A stretch of 64,000 nt of DNA from Steromphala cineraria (Eukaryota; Mollusca; Gastropoda; Trochida; Trochidae), in contig OU744723.1 in assembly GCA_916613615.1 (NCBI GenBank), positions 61,202,239 through 61,266,238 of the forward strand, written 5' to 3'. The notes below the pieces were generated by a model, which was given only the letters and a program-made list of their open reading frames with translations, did no database searches and had not been told where the DNA came from. Made by a program: the position numbers and the translations under genes. Of this stretch, positions 47,085 through 58,621 are shown one piece after another. Positions within the stretch are counted from its first letter, which is position 1. Each line of letters begins with the position of its first letter.

Positions 47085-50000
47085 AGAGTTTCTAGACATA
47101 GGTATTGTATCCAACCAGCATATTTGTCATCTAAACTGTAACAAATGAGTGACTGAACATGTGATATCTGTCTTTTGCTAAGAATCAAACGAAAATTAAA
47201 GACGTCTGAGACACGCCCACTTAAAATAGTCAATCCTTGGCATTGCAGTATTAGGAGGAAAGTTTTTCAGATTAAAGAGTTTCTAGACATGAATATTGTA
47301 TGCAATCAGCATATTTTACATCTAAACTAAAGGAAATGTGTGACTGAACATGTGATATCTGTCTTTTGCTTAGAATCAAACAAAAGTGAAGACGTCTGAA
47401 ACACGCCCACTTAGAAATAGTCAATCCTTGGCATTGCAGTATTAGGATGAAAGTTTTTTCAGATTCTAGAGTTTTTAGACATATATGTTGTAACTAACCA
47501 ATATATTTTACATCTAAAGTGTTAGAAATGAGTGACTGAACATGTGATATCTGTCTTTTGCTAAGAATCAACTCAAAATTAAAGACATCTGAGACATGCC
47601 CTCATGAAATACTCAATCCTTGGTATTGCAGTATTAGGAGGATGTTTTTTTCACATTCAAGAGTTTCTTGACATTGATGTTGTAACTAACCAATATTTTA
47701 CATCTAAACTATAAGAAATTAGTGACTGAACATGTGATATCTGTCTTTTGCTAAGAATCAACTCAAAATTAAAGACGTCTGAGACATGCCCTCATGAAAT
47801 ATTCAATCCTTGGCATTGCAGTATTAGGAGGATGTTTTTTCAAATTCAGGAGTTTCTAGACATGGATGTTGTAACTAACCAATATATTTTACATCTAAAC
47901 TGTACGAAATGAGTGACTGAACATGTGATACCTGGCTTTTGCTAAGAATCAGATTAACATTTAAGACGTCTGAGACATGCCCACTTAAAATAGTCAATCC
48001 TTGGCATTGCAGTATTAGGAGGAAAGTTTTTCCGTTTTAAGAGATTCTAGACATGGACATCGTATCCAACCAGCATATTTTACATCTAAAGTGTTAGAAA
48101 TGAGTGACAGAACATGTGATATCTGTCTTTTGCTTAGACTTAAACGAAAGTTAAAGACGTCTTAAACACGCCCACTTAAAATAGTCAATCCTTGGCATTG
48201 CAGTATAAGGAGGAATTTTTTCAGATTTAAGAGTTTCTAGACATAGGTATTGTATCCAACCAGCATATTTTACACTTTAAGTGTCAGAAATGAGTGACTG
48301 AACATGTGATTTCTGTCTTTTGCTAAGAATCAACTCAAAATTAAAGACGTCTGAGACATGCCCTCATGAAATACTCAATCCTTGGTATTGCAGTATTAGG
48401 AGGATGTTTTTTCATATTCAGGAGTTTCTAGACATGGATGTTGTAACTAACCAATATATTTTACATCTAAACTGTAAGAAATGAGTGACTGAACATGTGA
48501 TTTCTGTCTTTTGCTAAGAATCAACTCAAAATTAAAGACGTCTGAAACATGTCCTCATGAAATAGTCAATCCTTGGTATTGCAGTATTAGGAGGAAAGTT
48601 TTTCCGTTTTAAGAGTTTCTAGACATGGATATTGTATCCAACCAGCATATTTTACATCTAAAGTATTAGAATTGAGTGACTGATCATGTGATATCTGTCG
48701 TTTGCTAGGAATCAAACGAAAAGTAAAGACATCTGAGACACGCCCACTTAAAATAGTCAATCCTTGGCATTGCAGTATTAGGAGGAAAGTTTTTCCGTTT
48801 TAAGAGTTTCTAGACATGGCTATTGTATCCAACCAGCATATTTTACATCTAAACTGTTAGAAATGAGTGACAGAACATGTGATATCTGTCTTTTGCTTCG
48901 ACTTAAACGAAAGTTAAAGACGTCTGAGACACGCCCACTTAAAATAGTCAAGCCTTGGCATTGCAGTATTAGGAGGAATTTTTTCAGATTTAAGAGTTTC
49001 TAGACATAGGTATTGTATCCAACCAGCATATTTTACACTTAAAGTGTCAGAAATGAGTGACTGAACATGTGATTTCTGTCTTTTGCTAAGAATCAACTCA
49101 AAATTAAAGACGTCTGAAACATGCCCTCATGAAATACTCAATCCTTGGTATTGCAGTATTAGGAGGATGTTGTTTCATATTCAGGAGTTTCTAGACATGG
49201 ATGTTGTAACTTACCAATATATTTTATATCTAAACTGAAAGAAATGAGTGACTGAACATGTGATACCTGGATTTTGCTAAGAATCAGATTAACATTTAAG
49301 ACGTCTGAGACACGCCCACTTAAAATAGTCAATCCTTGGCATTGCAGTATTAGGAGGAAAGTTTTTCCGTTTTAAGAGTTTCTAGACATTGATATTGTAT
49401 CCAACCAGCATATTTTACATCTAAAGTATTAGAATTGAGTGACTGATCATGTGATATCTGTCGTTTGCTAGGAATCAAACGAAAAGTAAAGACATCTGAG
49501 ACACGCCCACTTAACAAAGTCAATCCTTGGCATTGCAGTATTAGGAGGAAAGTTTTTCCGTTTGAAGAGTTTCGAGACATGGATATTGTATCCAACCAGC
49601 ATATTTTACATCTAAAGTGTTAGAAATGAGTGACTGAACATGTGATATCTGTCTTTTGCTAAGAACCAAACGAAAATTAAAGATGTCTGAGACATGCCCA
49701 CTTAAAATAGTCAATCCTTGGCATTGCAGTATTAGGAGGAAAGTTTTCCGTTTTAAGAGTTTCTAGACATGGATATTGTATCCAACCAGCACATTTTACA
49801 TCTAAAGGGTTAGAAATGAGTGACTGAACATGTGATATCTGTCTTTTGCTAAGAATCAAACGAAAATAAAAGACGATTGAGACACGCCCACTTAAAATAG
49901 TCAATCCTTGGCATTGCAGTATTAGGAGGAAAGTTTTTCCGTTTTAAGAGTTTCTAGACATTGATATTGTATCCAACCAGCATATTTTACATCTAAAGTA

Positions 50001-52891
50001 TTAGAATTGAGTGACTGATCATGTGATATCTGTCGTTTGCTAGGAATCAAACGAAAAGTAAAGACATCTGAGACACGCCCACTTAAAATAGTCAATCCTT
50101 GGCATTGCAGTATTAGGAGGAAAGTTTTTCCGTTTTAAGAGTTTCTAGACATGGCTATTGTATCCAACCAGCATATTTTACATCTAAACTGTTAGAAATG
50201 AGTGACAGAACATGTGATATCTGTCTTTTGCTTCGACTTAAACGAAAGTTAAAGACGTCTGAGACACGCCCACTTAAAATAGTCAATTCTTGGCATTGCA
50301 GTATCAGGAGGATTTTTTTTTCTGATTTAAGAGTTTCGAGACATGGCTATTGTATCCAATCAGCATATTGTACACTTGAAGTGTCAGAAATGAGTGACTG
50401 AACATGTGATTTCTGTCTTTTGCTAAGAATCAACTCAAAATTAAAGACGTCTGTGACATGCCCTCATGAAATACTCAATCCTTGGTATTGCAGTATTAGG
50501 AGGATGTTTTTTTCACATTCACGAGTTGCTTGACATTGATGTTGTAACTAACCAATATATTTTACATCTAAACTGTAAGACATTAGTGACTGAACATGTG
50601 ATATCTGTCTTTTGCTAAGAATCAAACGAAAATTAAAGACGTCTGAGACACGCCCACTTAAAATAGTCAATCCTAGGCATTGCAGTATTAGGAGGAAAGT
50701 TTTCCGTTTTGAGAGTTTCTAGACATGGATATTGTATCCAACCAGCACATTTTACATCTTAAGGGTTAGAAATGAGTGACTGAACATGTGATATCTGTCT
50801 TTTGCTAAATATCAAACGAAAATTAAAGACGTTTGAGACACGCCCACTTAAAATAGTCAATCCTTGGCATTGCAGTATTAGGAGGATGTTTTTTTCACAT
50901 TCAAGAGTTGCTTGACATTGATGTTGTAACTAACCAATATATTTTACATCTAAACTGTAAGAAATTAGTGACTGAACATGTGATATCTGTCTTTTGCTAA
51001 GAATCAACTCAAAATTAAAGACGTCTGAGACACGCCTACTTAACAAAGTCAATCCTTGGCATTGCAGTATTAGGAGGAAAGTTTTTCCGTTTGAAGAGTT
51101 TCGAGACATGGATATTGTATCCAACCAGCATATTTTACATCTAAAGTGTTGGAAATGAATGACAGAAAATGTGATATCTATCTTTTGCTAAGAATCAAAC
51201 GAAAATTAAAGATGTCTGAGACACGCCCACTTAAAATAGTCAATCCTTGGCATTGCAGTATTAGGAGGAAAGTTTTTCCATTTTAAGAATTTTGATACAT
51301 GGATATTGTTTCAAACCAGCATATTTTACATCTAAAGTGTTAGAAATGAGTGACTGAACATGTGATATCTGTCTTTTGCTAAGAATCAAACGAAAATTAA
51401 AGACGTCTTAGACACGCCCACTTAAAATAGTCAATCCTTGGCATTGCAGTATTAGGAGGAAAGTTTTTCCGTTTTAAGAGTTTCTAGACATGGATATTGT
51501 ATCCAACCAGCACATTTTACATCTAAAGGGTTAGAAATGAGTGACTGAACATGTGATATCTGTCTTTTGCTAAGAATCAAACGAAAATTAAAGACGTTTG
51601 AGACACGCCCACTTAAAATAGTCAATCCTTGGCATTGCAGTATTAGGAGGAAAGGTTTTCCATTTTAAGAATTTCGATACATGGATATTGTTTCAAACCA
51701 GCATATTTTACATCTAAAGTGTTAGAAATGAGTGACTGAACATGTGATATCTGTCTTTTGCTAAGAATCAAACGAAAATTAAAGACGTCTGAGACACGCC
51801 CACTTGAAATAGTCAATCCTTGGCATTGCAGTATTAGGAGGAATTTTTTTCAGATTTAAGAGTTTCGAGACATGGCTATTGTATCCAATCAGCATATTGT
51901 ACACTTGAAGTGTCAGAAATGAGTGACTGAACATGTGATTTCTGTCTTTTGTTAAGAATCAACTCAAAATTAAAGACGTCTGTGACATGCCCTCATGAAA
52001 TACTCAATGCTTGGTATTGCAGTATTAGGAGGATGTTTTTTTCACATTCAAGAGTTGCTTGACATTGATGTTGTAACTAAAAAATATATTTTACATCTAA
52101 ACTGTGAGAAATTAGTGACTGAACATGTGATATCTGTCTTTTGCTAAGAATCAACTCAAAAGTAAAGACGTCTGAGACACGCCCACTTAACAAAGTCAAT
52201 CCTTGGCATGGCAGTATTAAGAGGAAAGTTTTTCCGTTAGAAGAGTTTCGAGACATGGATATTGTATCCAACCAGCATATTTTACATCTAAAGGGTTAGA
52301 AATGAGTGACAGAAAATGTGATATCTATCTTTTGCTAAGAATCAAACGAAAATTATAGATGTCTGAGACACGCCCACTTAAAATAGTCAATCCTTGGCAT
52401 TGCAGTATTAGGAGGAAAGTTTTTCCATTTTAAGAATTTCGATACATGGATATTGTTTCAAACCAGCATATTTTACATCTAAAGTGTTAGAAATGAGTGA
52501 CTGAACATGTGATATCTGTCTTTTGCTAAGAATCAAACGAAATTAAAGACGTCTGAGACACGCCCACTTAAAATAGTCAATCCTTGGCATTGCAGTATTA
52601 GGAGGAAAGTTTTTCCGTTTTAAGAGTTTCTAGACATTGATATTGTATCCAACCAGCATATTTTACATCTAAAGTATTAGAATTCAGTGACTGATCATGT
52701 GATATCTGTCGTTTGCTAGGAATCAAACGAAAAGTAAAGACATCTGAGACACGCCCACTTAAAATAGTCAATCCTTGGCATTGCAGTATTAGGAGGAAAG
52801 TTTTTCCGTTTTAAGAGTTTCTAGACATGGATATTGTATCCAACCAGCATATTTTACATCTAAACTGTTAGAAATGAGTGACAGAACATGT
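47085..52891. repeat. ~191-bp satellite array, left block
   Basis: About 30 tandem units; the landmark ttgcagtattaggagg recurs at 47243, 47434, 47626, 47816, 48007 and onward at steps of 190-192 bp. Two main unit types exist: type A has cacgcccacttaaaatagtc and gtatccaaccagcatatttt, type B has catgccctcatgaaatactc and gtaactaaccaatatatttt. A third variant with gtgactgatcatgtg and ctgtcgtttgctagg recurs at about 48680, 49440, 50010 and 52690, at whole multiples of the unit, which suggests higher-order structure. Minus-strand ORFs of 60-82 codons repeat with the unit and are not genes. Confidence 0.97.
52888..52891. other. target-site duplication ATGT, left
   Basis: The satellite reads gaacATGT directly before the LTR. 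After the right LTR it resumes with ATGTgatatctg. An uninterrupted unit has gaacatgtgatatctg, so the insertion duplicated four bases. Confidence 0.9.
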
Positions 52892-53819
52892 TGTAACGGT
52901 CTAAGGGGGTAAAAGGAGCTAATAATTTACTTAAGAGATAGCATGTTATGGAGTAATTGGATCTCTCAACTTTTACCTATAGCTTACAGTTTATTATCTA
53001 GCAAATAATTTGACAACAAGTTGATGAACCAATAAATCAGAATTTATAACATTAACATTTATCAATCAATGAGAGCAAAAATCTTACATCACATAGTCAT
53101 TACATGAAATTATCAATCAATGGTCAGAATAAGAGATTTTAAAACGCTTCTCTGAATAGATAATATTCAGGACACAACTGGAATTACTTACATATTCAAT
53201 CCCAATTGCAATATTAATCTCGGTAAAAAAAACGGCAGTTAAAGATCAGCAAAAATGAATAACGTCCGACCAAAAGCAAGGACTCGAGAGTCTCCAAAAA
53301 ACTTTGTTATATTTGCTCTCAACTGGCAATCACTGACGTCATAGTAAAAACAAAGGTTGTGACGTAATTTGTTTACAATATTTACAGATATATTATTAAT
53401 ATATTATTATAAATTATACTACGTCCAAGGACAAAAATACAATCAAGGAAATGTAATTTACTGTTAGTAATATTCGATTTACAAAAAATATAATGTATTT
53501 GCCTACGAAATGTTTACACATGAAACAGTGACGTCACAACAAAGATGGCGGCCCGCATGGACAAACATTGCCGTGAAGACTGGCTCCGATAAAAAGACAT
53601 TAAATACATGTATTAATGAGATAAATGACAATGTATTTAAGTGTAAACAAACGTTGATTAGTTTAGGAATATGATTACAATATAATTACGTGTTGCCACA
53701 TAGAAAATATGACAGAATTTAATCATACATGCTGTCTGATTACCGACAGTGGAAAAAGCTATCAACGTGAATTTTGAAGATATAGAAACGTGAAAATACA
53801 ATTATGCCTGTATATTACA
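52892..53819 (-). repeat. 3' LTR
   Basis: It begins TGTAACGG and ends TATTACA in plus orientation, so its ends form the inverted repeat TGTAA/TTACA. It holds TGACGTCA at 53334-53341 and 53529-53536 and the YY1-like caaagatggcggc at 53540-53552. Confidence 0.95.
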
Positions 53820-53834
53820 ATATCCCCCCTTTTA
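53820..53834 (-). other. polypurine tract
   Basis: On minus the run aaaaggggggatat directly precedes the 3' LTR. It is the expected primer for plus-strand DNA synthesis. Confidence 0.85.
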
Positions 53835-54232
53835 AAAATAAATCGTCCCGATTTAACCTAATCATTTAAGTCAAAACCACGTTGATAAAAATATACATAT
53901 TATGAAAACATGGATGTGTAATGAACATTAGATGATAGAAAGTATTTATAGTGCAGTGACCTCAATAACTGGCATTGAGAACAATATTACATGAAATTGC
54001 ATGAAAAGGATATTAGTCACATATAAATGGTATACATGGTAACATGAATATAACACTACATGAATATACTTACATAATCCATAGAATGTCCAGATAGAAT
54101 CACACATATACACAACATCATAATACTTACACAATCCATAGAATGTCCAGAGATATTCATAAAATTCACAATAATACAAATACACATGAGTTCAGAGAAC
54201 AGTTCACAACTTCAAATAGGCTTGTCTTGGGC

Positions 54233-55109
54233 TTACAGAGCATGGATGTAGGCGTCTGCTTGCCTCCTGAGGGTGAGCTGCTCTCGGAATCGCCTGTCCT
54301 CCGCCTGGTGAAGGACACACATGGCCTCCCTGCCCGCAGTAATGAAACCATCGAGAGCTGGTCTTGACAGCGGGATGTCGGCCATCGTCGGCCAAGATGG
54401 AGTGGTCTGGGCGAGACTGCGGGTCAGCTGTTCCAACTCCATCTTGAGGGCCTGGACCTCCAGAGTCTGCCGGTCATAGGCCAGCTCCCAATCCTCGGCC
54501 TGGTTGCCTCCCTCACGCTGGGCCTGTTTTCCTCCCTGCGGCGAGGCCTGCTTAACTTCCTCAGGCTGGGCCTGGTTTCCTCCCTCAGGCTGGGCCTGGC
54601 AACATATCTCAGGCTGGGCCTGGTAGTATACCTCAGGCTGGGCCTGGTCATCTTTCTCAGGCTGAGCCTGGTTTTCTTTCGCTGCTAACGCAGGACGATT
54701 GCCATGGGATCGCTGCCGCTCTTTCCTCATCCTGAACACCAGGGAACCAGGGTCAACGAAACCCTGGTTGTCGGCGAACCTCTTCCGAGCTCTCCGGCAC
54801 AGCACCATCGGGATGCTGGGGTTTCCTTTTTTCCCAGCATGGCTGTCCGAGTAGTGGCGTGTGAGGTCCCCGAACCTGGTGAAGAAGGACTAGCAGCGAT
54901 CCACAGGGCAGTAGAACGTGATGGTCTTCCTCAAATGCGCGGTGGTCCAATGTCTGTCAAATGCTTGTATGTTGGTGAACATCTTCTTTGTCGGGCATGC
55001 GGGACAGTCCATGCCCGGAACAAAGGTCACCACCGTCACAGATGGGGAAGACACTTGGCTCTCCTCGGCATCGAGGGTCATGTTTCCATCTAGCTCCAGA
55101 ACGTTAGAC
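54233..55109 (-). pseudogene. accessory ORF of the retrotransposon: two C2H2 fingers and QAQPE repeat
   Basis: One frame runs from about 55109 to 54233, interrupted only by a TAG at 54890-54892. The N-terminal part has a first finger (CPACPTKKMF...FDRHWTTAH). The second begins CPVDRC just before the stop and ends GDLTRHYSDSH just after it. Then come a basic stretch (CRRARKRF), eight units of about eight residues based on QAQPE (24-bp DNA repeat), and a C-terminal coiled coil (LEVQALKMELEQLTRSL). A likely splice acceptor, ttattctcattattag, ends at 55110, so it could be expressed from a spliced RNA as env genes are. It is not an envelope: no membrane segment or signal peptide follows the acceptor. 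DNA binding is inferred from the fingers. Confidence 0.7.
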
Positions 55110-55565
55110 CTAATAATGAGAATAATAAATAAAATAAGCAATTGTTGTTTCCCTTAACAAGAATAATATCTTTTCAAAATGTGTTATTAACTGAATTATG
55201 AATTTAAATTTTGTAGTGCAGGTATAAAAGTGAGAGATTTCCATTTACCATGTTATTCCAACAATAACATGTCTTACATCTTACTGGTAATTGAGTTGAT
55301 ACAACATCTACTCTCAGTAAGTCTTACATTCTAATTGTTTAGACTTTTAAGAAATACTGACGGAAAGCGTCCAACACGCTTAAATTTTAAATCCTTACAG
55401 ATTCTTAAATTTCTTAGCAACTAGAATACATTAAATTCCATCAAACTGTTCTTCACAATTAAAATACCATGTCTGATAATTTTGACATTTATTTTGTTTA
55501 CTGTTGTGATGTTATCTCTGATATTCTCTGAATGTTTCAGGATACATGACTTGCATGTCTCAAGC
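55110..55565 (-). other. non-coding stretch between integrase and accessory ORF
   Basis: AT-rich sequence with no frame of note. It ends in the pyrimidine-rich splice acceptor of the accessory ORF. Confidence 0.5.
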
Positions 55566-56732
55566 CTACTGCTTGGCAGTCCACCATTTAGGTGGATTAC
55601 TCCCCAAATAGGGTAACAACCTGTCGATGTGAACCACTTTTGGTGACTTGTCAGGTCCGTTCTGAATACAGAAGGTTATGTCATCAATTTGTTTGGTGAC
55701 AATCCAACCCTTTGACCATCTGGAAGTTAGCTTGTAACTGATTTTTGAGGATTTGTGGGGGTTAAACAACCAAACTGGTTGCCCTACTTTGAGTCTGGTC
55801 TCTTTACTCCCCAAGTCGTAAAGTTTTTTCCTGACCTCGGAAGAACGTTTAAGACTTCTGCGAGCAGGCTCAAAGGCTTTTTCAAACTGGTGTTTAACCT
55901 CATCCACATACTCGTCTCTGGTAACGGGATTGTCGTTAGGATCACCCGTTACCAGGTGAAATGGCATTCGGACTTCAGATCCAAATATTAATTTATTTGG
56001 CGAGTAACCTGTGGTCTCATGCTTTGAACTTCTGTAAGCAGCCATCACGAAGGGAAGATGTTTGTCCCACGACTTTGGTCTTCCGTCGGTGTAAATGCTT
56101 AGCATGGCTGCTAGTGTGCGGTTAAAGCGCTCGACCTGGCCGTTAGCCTGAGGTCGGAGAGAAGTTGTTCGGGTTTTCACCACACCCAACAATTTGCATA
56201 GCTCTTGGAACAGTCTAGCTTCATACTGTCTACCCTGATCGCTATGTACAATTGTTGGGGTACCAAACCGGCATATCCATTCTTCAACCAATTTCTTAGC
56301 CACGGTTCTAGCCTCGATATTGGGAATAGCATAAGCCTCAGTCCACTTAGTGAAGGAATCAGTAACTACTAGAACGTATTTATTTCCAGCAGTTGTTTTT
56401 TCGAGTGGACCCATGATATCAGTAGTTACGCGGTCCATCGGCGAACCGGTAACATACTCCTTCATGGGTGCTCTCTGCTTTTTTGGCGTTTTTCTGGCAA
56501 CGCATTTGTCGCATTGCCGACAATGGTCGCGGACATTAGCCTTCATTCCAACCCAGTAGAACGACTGTTCCAGCTTTGCGAAAGTCTTGGAAACACCAAG
56601 GTGACCTCCCAAAGGTGAGTCATGACAACCTTCGAGGATGAAATTTCGCTTCACAGCAGGAACAACAATCTGCCATTCCTTGCCATCATTACTTTCCCAT
56701 CTGCGATGCAAAACACCTTGTCTTATAGACAA
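55566..56732 (-). CDS. integrase region of pol
   Basis: The 388-codon frame opens with a HHCC zinc-binding domain (His-37, His-44, Cys-74, Cys-77). It continues with the DDE core: Asp-105 in TTDIMG, Asp-165 in VHSDQG and Glu-201 in GQVERFNR, with the 35-residue spacing of D,D35E integrases. The C-terminal part (VGQPVWLFNP, VVHIDRLLPY) resembles the usual integrase tail. There is no chromodomain. The frame overlaps RT/RNase H by a few bases but is shifted by -1; in intact elements both belong to one pol, so a single lost base near 56745 is likely. The enzyme would insert the DNA copy into host DNA, here with a 4-bp stagger. Confidence 0.93.
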   Translation of the reverse strand: MSIRQGVLHRRWESNDGKEWQIVVPAVKRNFILEGCHDSPLGGHLGVSKTFAKLEQSFYWVGMKANVRDHCRQCDKCVARKTPKKQRAPMKEYVTGSPMDRVTTDIMGPLEKTTAGNKYVLVVTDSFTKWTEAYAIPNIEARTVAKKLVEEWICRFGTPTIVHSDQGRQYEARLFQELCKLLGVVKTRTTSLRPQANGQVERFNRTLAAMLSIYTDGRPKSWDKHLPFVMAAYRSSKHETTGYSPNKLIFGSEVRMPFHLVTGDPNDNPVTRDEYVDEVKHQFEKAFEPARRSLKRSSEVRKKLYDLGSKETRLKVGQPVWLFNPHKSSKISYKLTSRWSKGWIVTKQIDDITFCIQNGPDKSPKVVHIDRLLPYLGSNPPKWWTAKQ

Positions 56733-58621
56733 ACAATTAAATTGACGCCATAATGCCTTGCACGCATCTGAACATCCAGAAACAGTTTCCCTTCTGGACG
56801 CTCATTTCGCTCTTTTGCCTTGAATATGAGACAAATGTCAGGGTCATTCAATTGCTTGTCCTTAAGCTCTTCATTACTGAAGGATATGTTCTGGTGTTTT
56901 ACAGATTGGGACCTGGTGATGGCAGAACACACAGCATTTGCCTCCACAACGGTGCACGGTCCATTCTCCCTATGACACTGCGGACAAGGGGTACACGGTC
57001 GACGACTTAGAGCGTCAGCGTTCCAGTGAACTCGGCCGGGCCGGTGAACTTCTGTCAGGTCATAATTTCCTAGCTCCTGCAACCATCGAGCCATTTGATT
57101 GACTGGTCGCTTGATGCGCTTTGCCCAAACGACAGCAGAATTGTCAGTTCTGATGGTGACAGGCCTACCAAAGACATAGGGATGCCAATGGCGACAAGCG
57201 GCGACTACAGCCAAAAGTTCACGACGAGTGACACAATAATTCTTCTCAGCTGGAGAAAAACATTTACTGTAATACCCAAGTACTACTTCTCTGCCATTTT
57301 GAGTTTGTGACAGGACAGCTCCAAGACCCTCGCCCGATGCATCACTATCAATGGTGATCGCACCCTCCCGGGTGGGGAATCCTAAGACTGGGGCTGAAGT
57401 CAGAGCAGATTTCAACTGAATGAAAGCTCGGTCAGTTTCCTCAGTCCATTGGAAATCAACTAATGGACTGGACAGTTTGGTCATGGGTCTAGCGATTCTC
57501 GAAAAATCTTTAATGAATTTCCGGTAATAGTTCGCTAACCCCAGAAATTGTTGAACATGCTTCCTGGACTTAGGGGTTGGCCATGATTTGACTGTTTCAA
57601 TTTTCTCTGGCTGAGTATGAACACCCTCAGCCGAAATAACATGGCCCAAAAAATCTACTTTCTCCTTAAAGAGATGGCACTTCTTCGGTTTTAATTTTAA
57701 ACCTGCTGAAGTTAGTCGATCTAGAACAGTTCTCAGGCGTGTCAAGACTTGGTCAAAATCTTGACCGAAAACTATGATGTCATCCAGGAAACATAGACAT
57801 TCGTTGCACTGGAGACCTCTGAGAACCATCTCCATCAACCTTTCAAACGTAGACGGAGCATTGCACAGACCAAACGGCATGACATTCCACTCGTACAAAC
57901 CGAAACGGGTTGCAAAAGCAGTTTTCTCAAGATCACGTGGATCCATCTCAACTTGCCAGTAGCCTGCCTGTAGGTCCATTGTGCAGTAGAATTTTGCTCC
58001 CCCAAGACTATCGATACAATCGTCTATCCTCGGTAAAGGGTACGAATCTTTACGAGAACGATCGTTGACCAAACGAAAATCGCAGCAATATCTCCAACGT
58101 CCATCCTTGCGCTGAACAAGAACAGTTGGGGAAGCCCATGGGCTACTGGAAGGCTGAATGACACCTTGCTCCAGCATCCGATTGACTTCTTTCTCCTCGG
58201 CCTCTTGCTTGGCAAGTGTTTGGCGACGAGGGGCTTGTTTGATTGGTCTCGCATCACCAGTATCGATGCAGTGTTTCACAAGGTTGGTACAACCAAGATC
58301 GTCATCATTTTTAGCAAAAGTGTCTCTATAACTGTATAGGAAATCTCGAAGCTTGTCTTGTTGACTTTCGTCCAAACTGACCTTGCTTCGGTCATACAAA
58401 TCTGCTAAATAATCAGGTACCTTTGCATTTTTCACTCTAACACGTGAGACTCGCTTAGTACAATTATTTTGAACTAAGCTTACATTTTCACATTGTCCTA
58501 TGATTCTACCCTTAGCTAGAGTATACTCCTTGTCTAGAACATTTATGATTTTGACAGTAGCAACTTTATGTGCATTAGTAACTACTGAATGACCCATAGC
58601 TAACCCGTGTGCAAATATCAT
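56723..58621 (-). CDS. reverse transcriptase and RNase H region of pol
   Basis: Of 632 codons, residues 130-310 are RT: YPLPRID, FYCTMDLQAGYWQV, MPFGLCNAPSTFERLM and the catalytic box CFLDDIIVF, with Phe in place of the commoner Tyr of YxDD. Residues 420-545 are RNase H, with Asp in DSDASGEG, Glu in RRELLAV, Asp in IRTDNSAV and Asp in NADALSR. It copies the element RNA into DNA primed from the tRNA at 60702-60719. The N-terminal 60 residues look like the end of the protease linker. The start ATG at 58621 is not a natural start; the protease frame enters at a shifted phase. Confidence 0.95.
   Translation of the reverse strand: MIFAHGLAMGHSVVTNAHKVATVKIINVLDKEYTLAKGRIIGQCENVSLVQNNCTKRVSRVRVKNAKVPDYLADLYDRSKVSLDESQQDKLRDFLYSYRDTFAKNDDDLGCTNLVKHCIDTGDARPIKQAPRRQTLAKQEAEEKEVNRMLEQGVIQPSSSPWASPTVLVQRKDGRWRYCCDFRLVNDRSRKDSYPLPRIDDCIDSLGGAKFYCTMDLQAGYWQVEMDPRDLEKTAFATRFGLYEWNVMPFGLCNAPSTFERLMEMVLRGLQCNECLCFLDDIIVFGQDFDQVLTRLRTVLDRLTSAGLKLKPKKCHLFKEKVDFLGHVISAEGVHTQPEKIETVKSWPTPKSRKHVQQFLGLANYYRKFIKDFSRIARPMTKLSSPLVDFQWTEETDRAFIQLKSALTSAPVLGFPTREGAITIDSDASGEGLGAVLSQTQNGREVVLGYYSKCFSPAEKNYCVTRRELLAVVAACRHWHPYVFGRPVTIRTDNSAVVWAKRIKRPVNQMARWLQELGNYDLTEVHRPGRVHWNADALSRRPCTPCPQCHRENGPCTVVEANAVCSAITRSQSVKHQNISFSNEELKDKQLNDPDICLIFKAKERNERPEGKLFLDVQMRARHYGVNLIVCL

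Noticed and set aside
46985..47233. Minus-strand frame of 82 codons, repeated as similar ORFs through the array (LILSKRQISHVQSLIS type)
   Set aside because: It is a by-product of the satellite. The unit is 191 bp, not a multiple of three, and no start, splice or codon signature is kept.
47085..52891. Possible CRISPR array
   Set aside because: The repeats are contiguous units of 191 bp with no spacers, in a eukaryotic genome.
54233..55141. Env gene of an endogenous retrovirus
   Set aside because: The ORF has zinc fingers and repeats but no signal peptide, cleavage site or membrane anchor.
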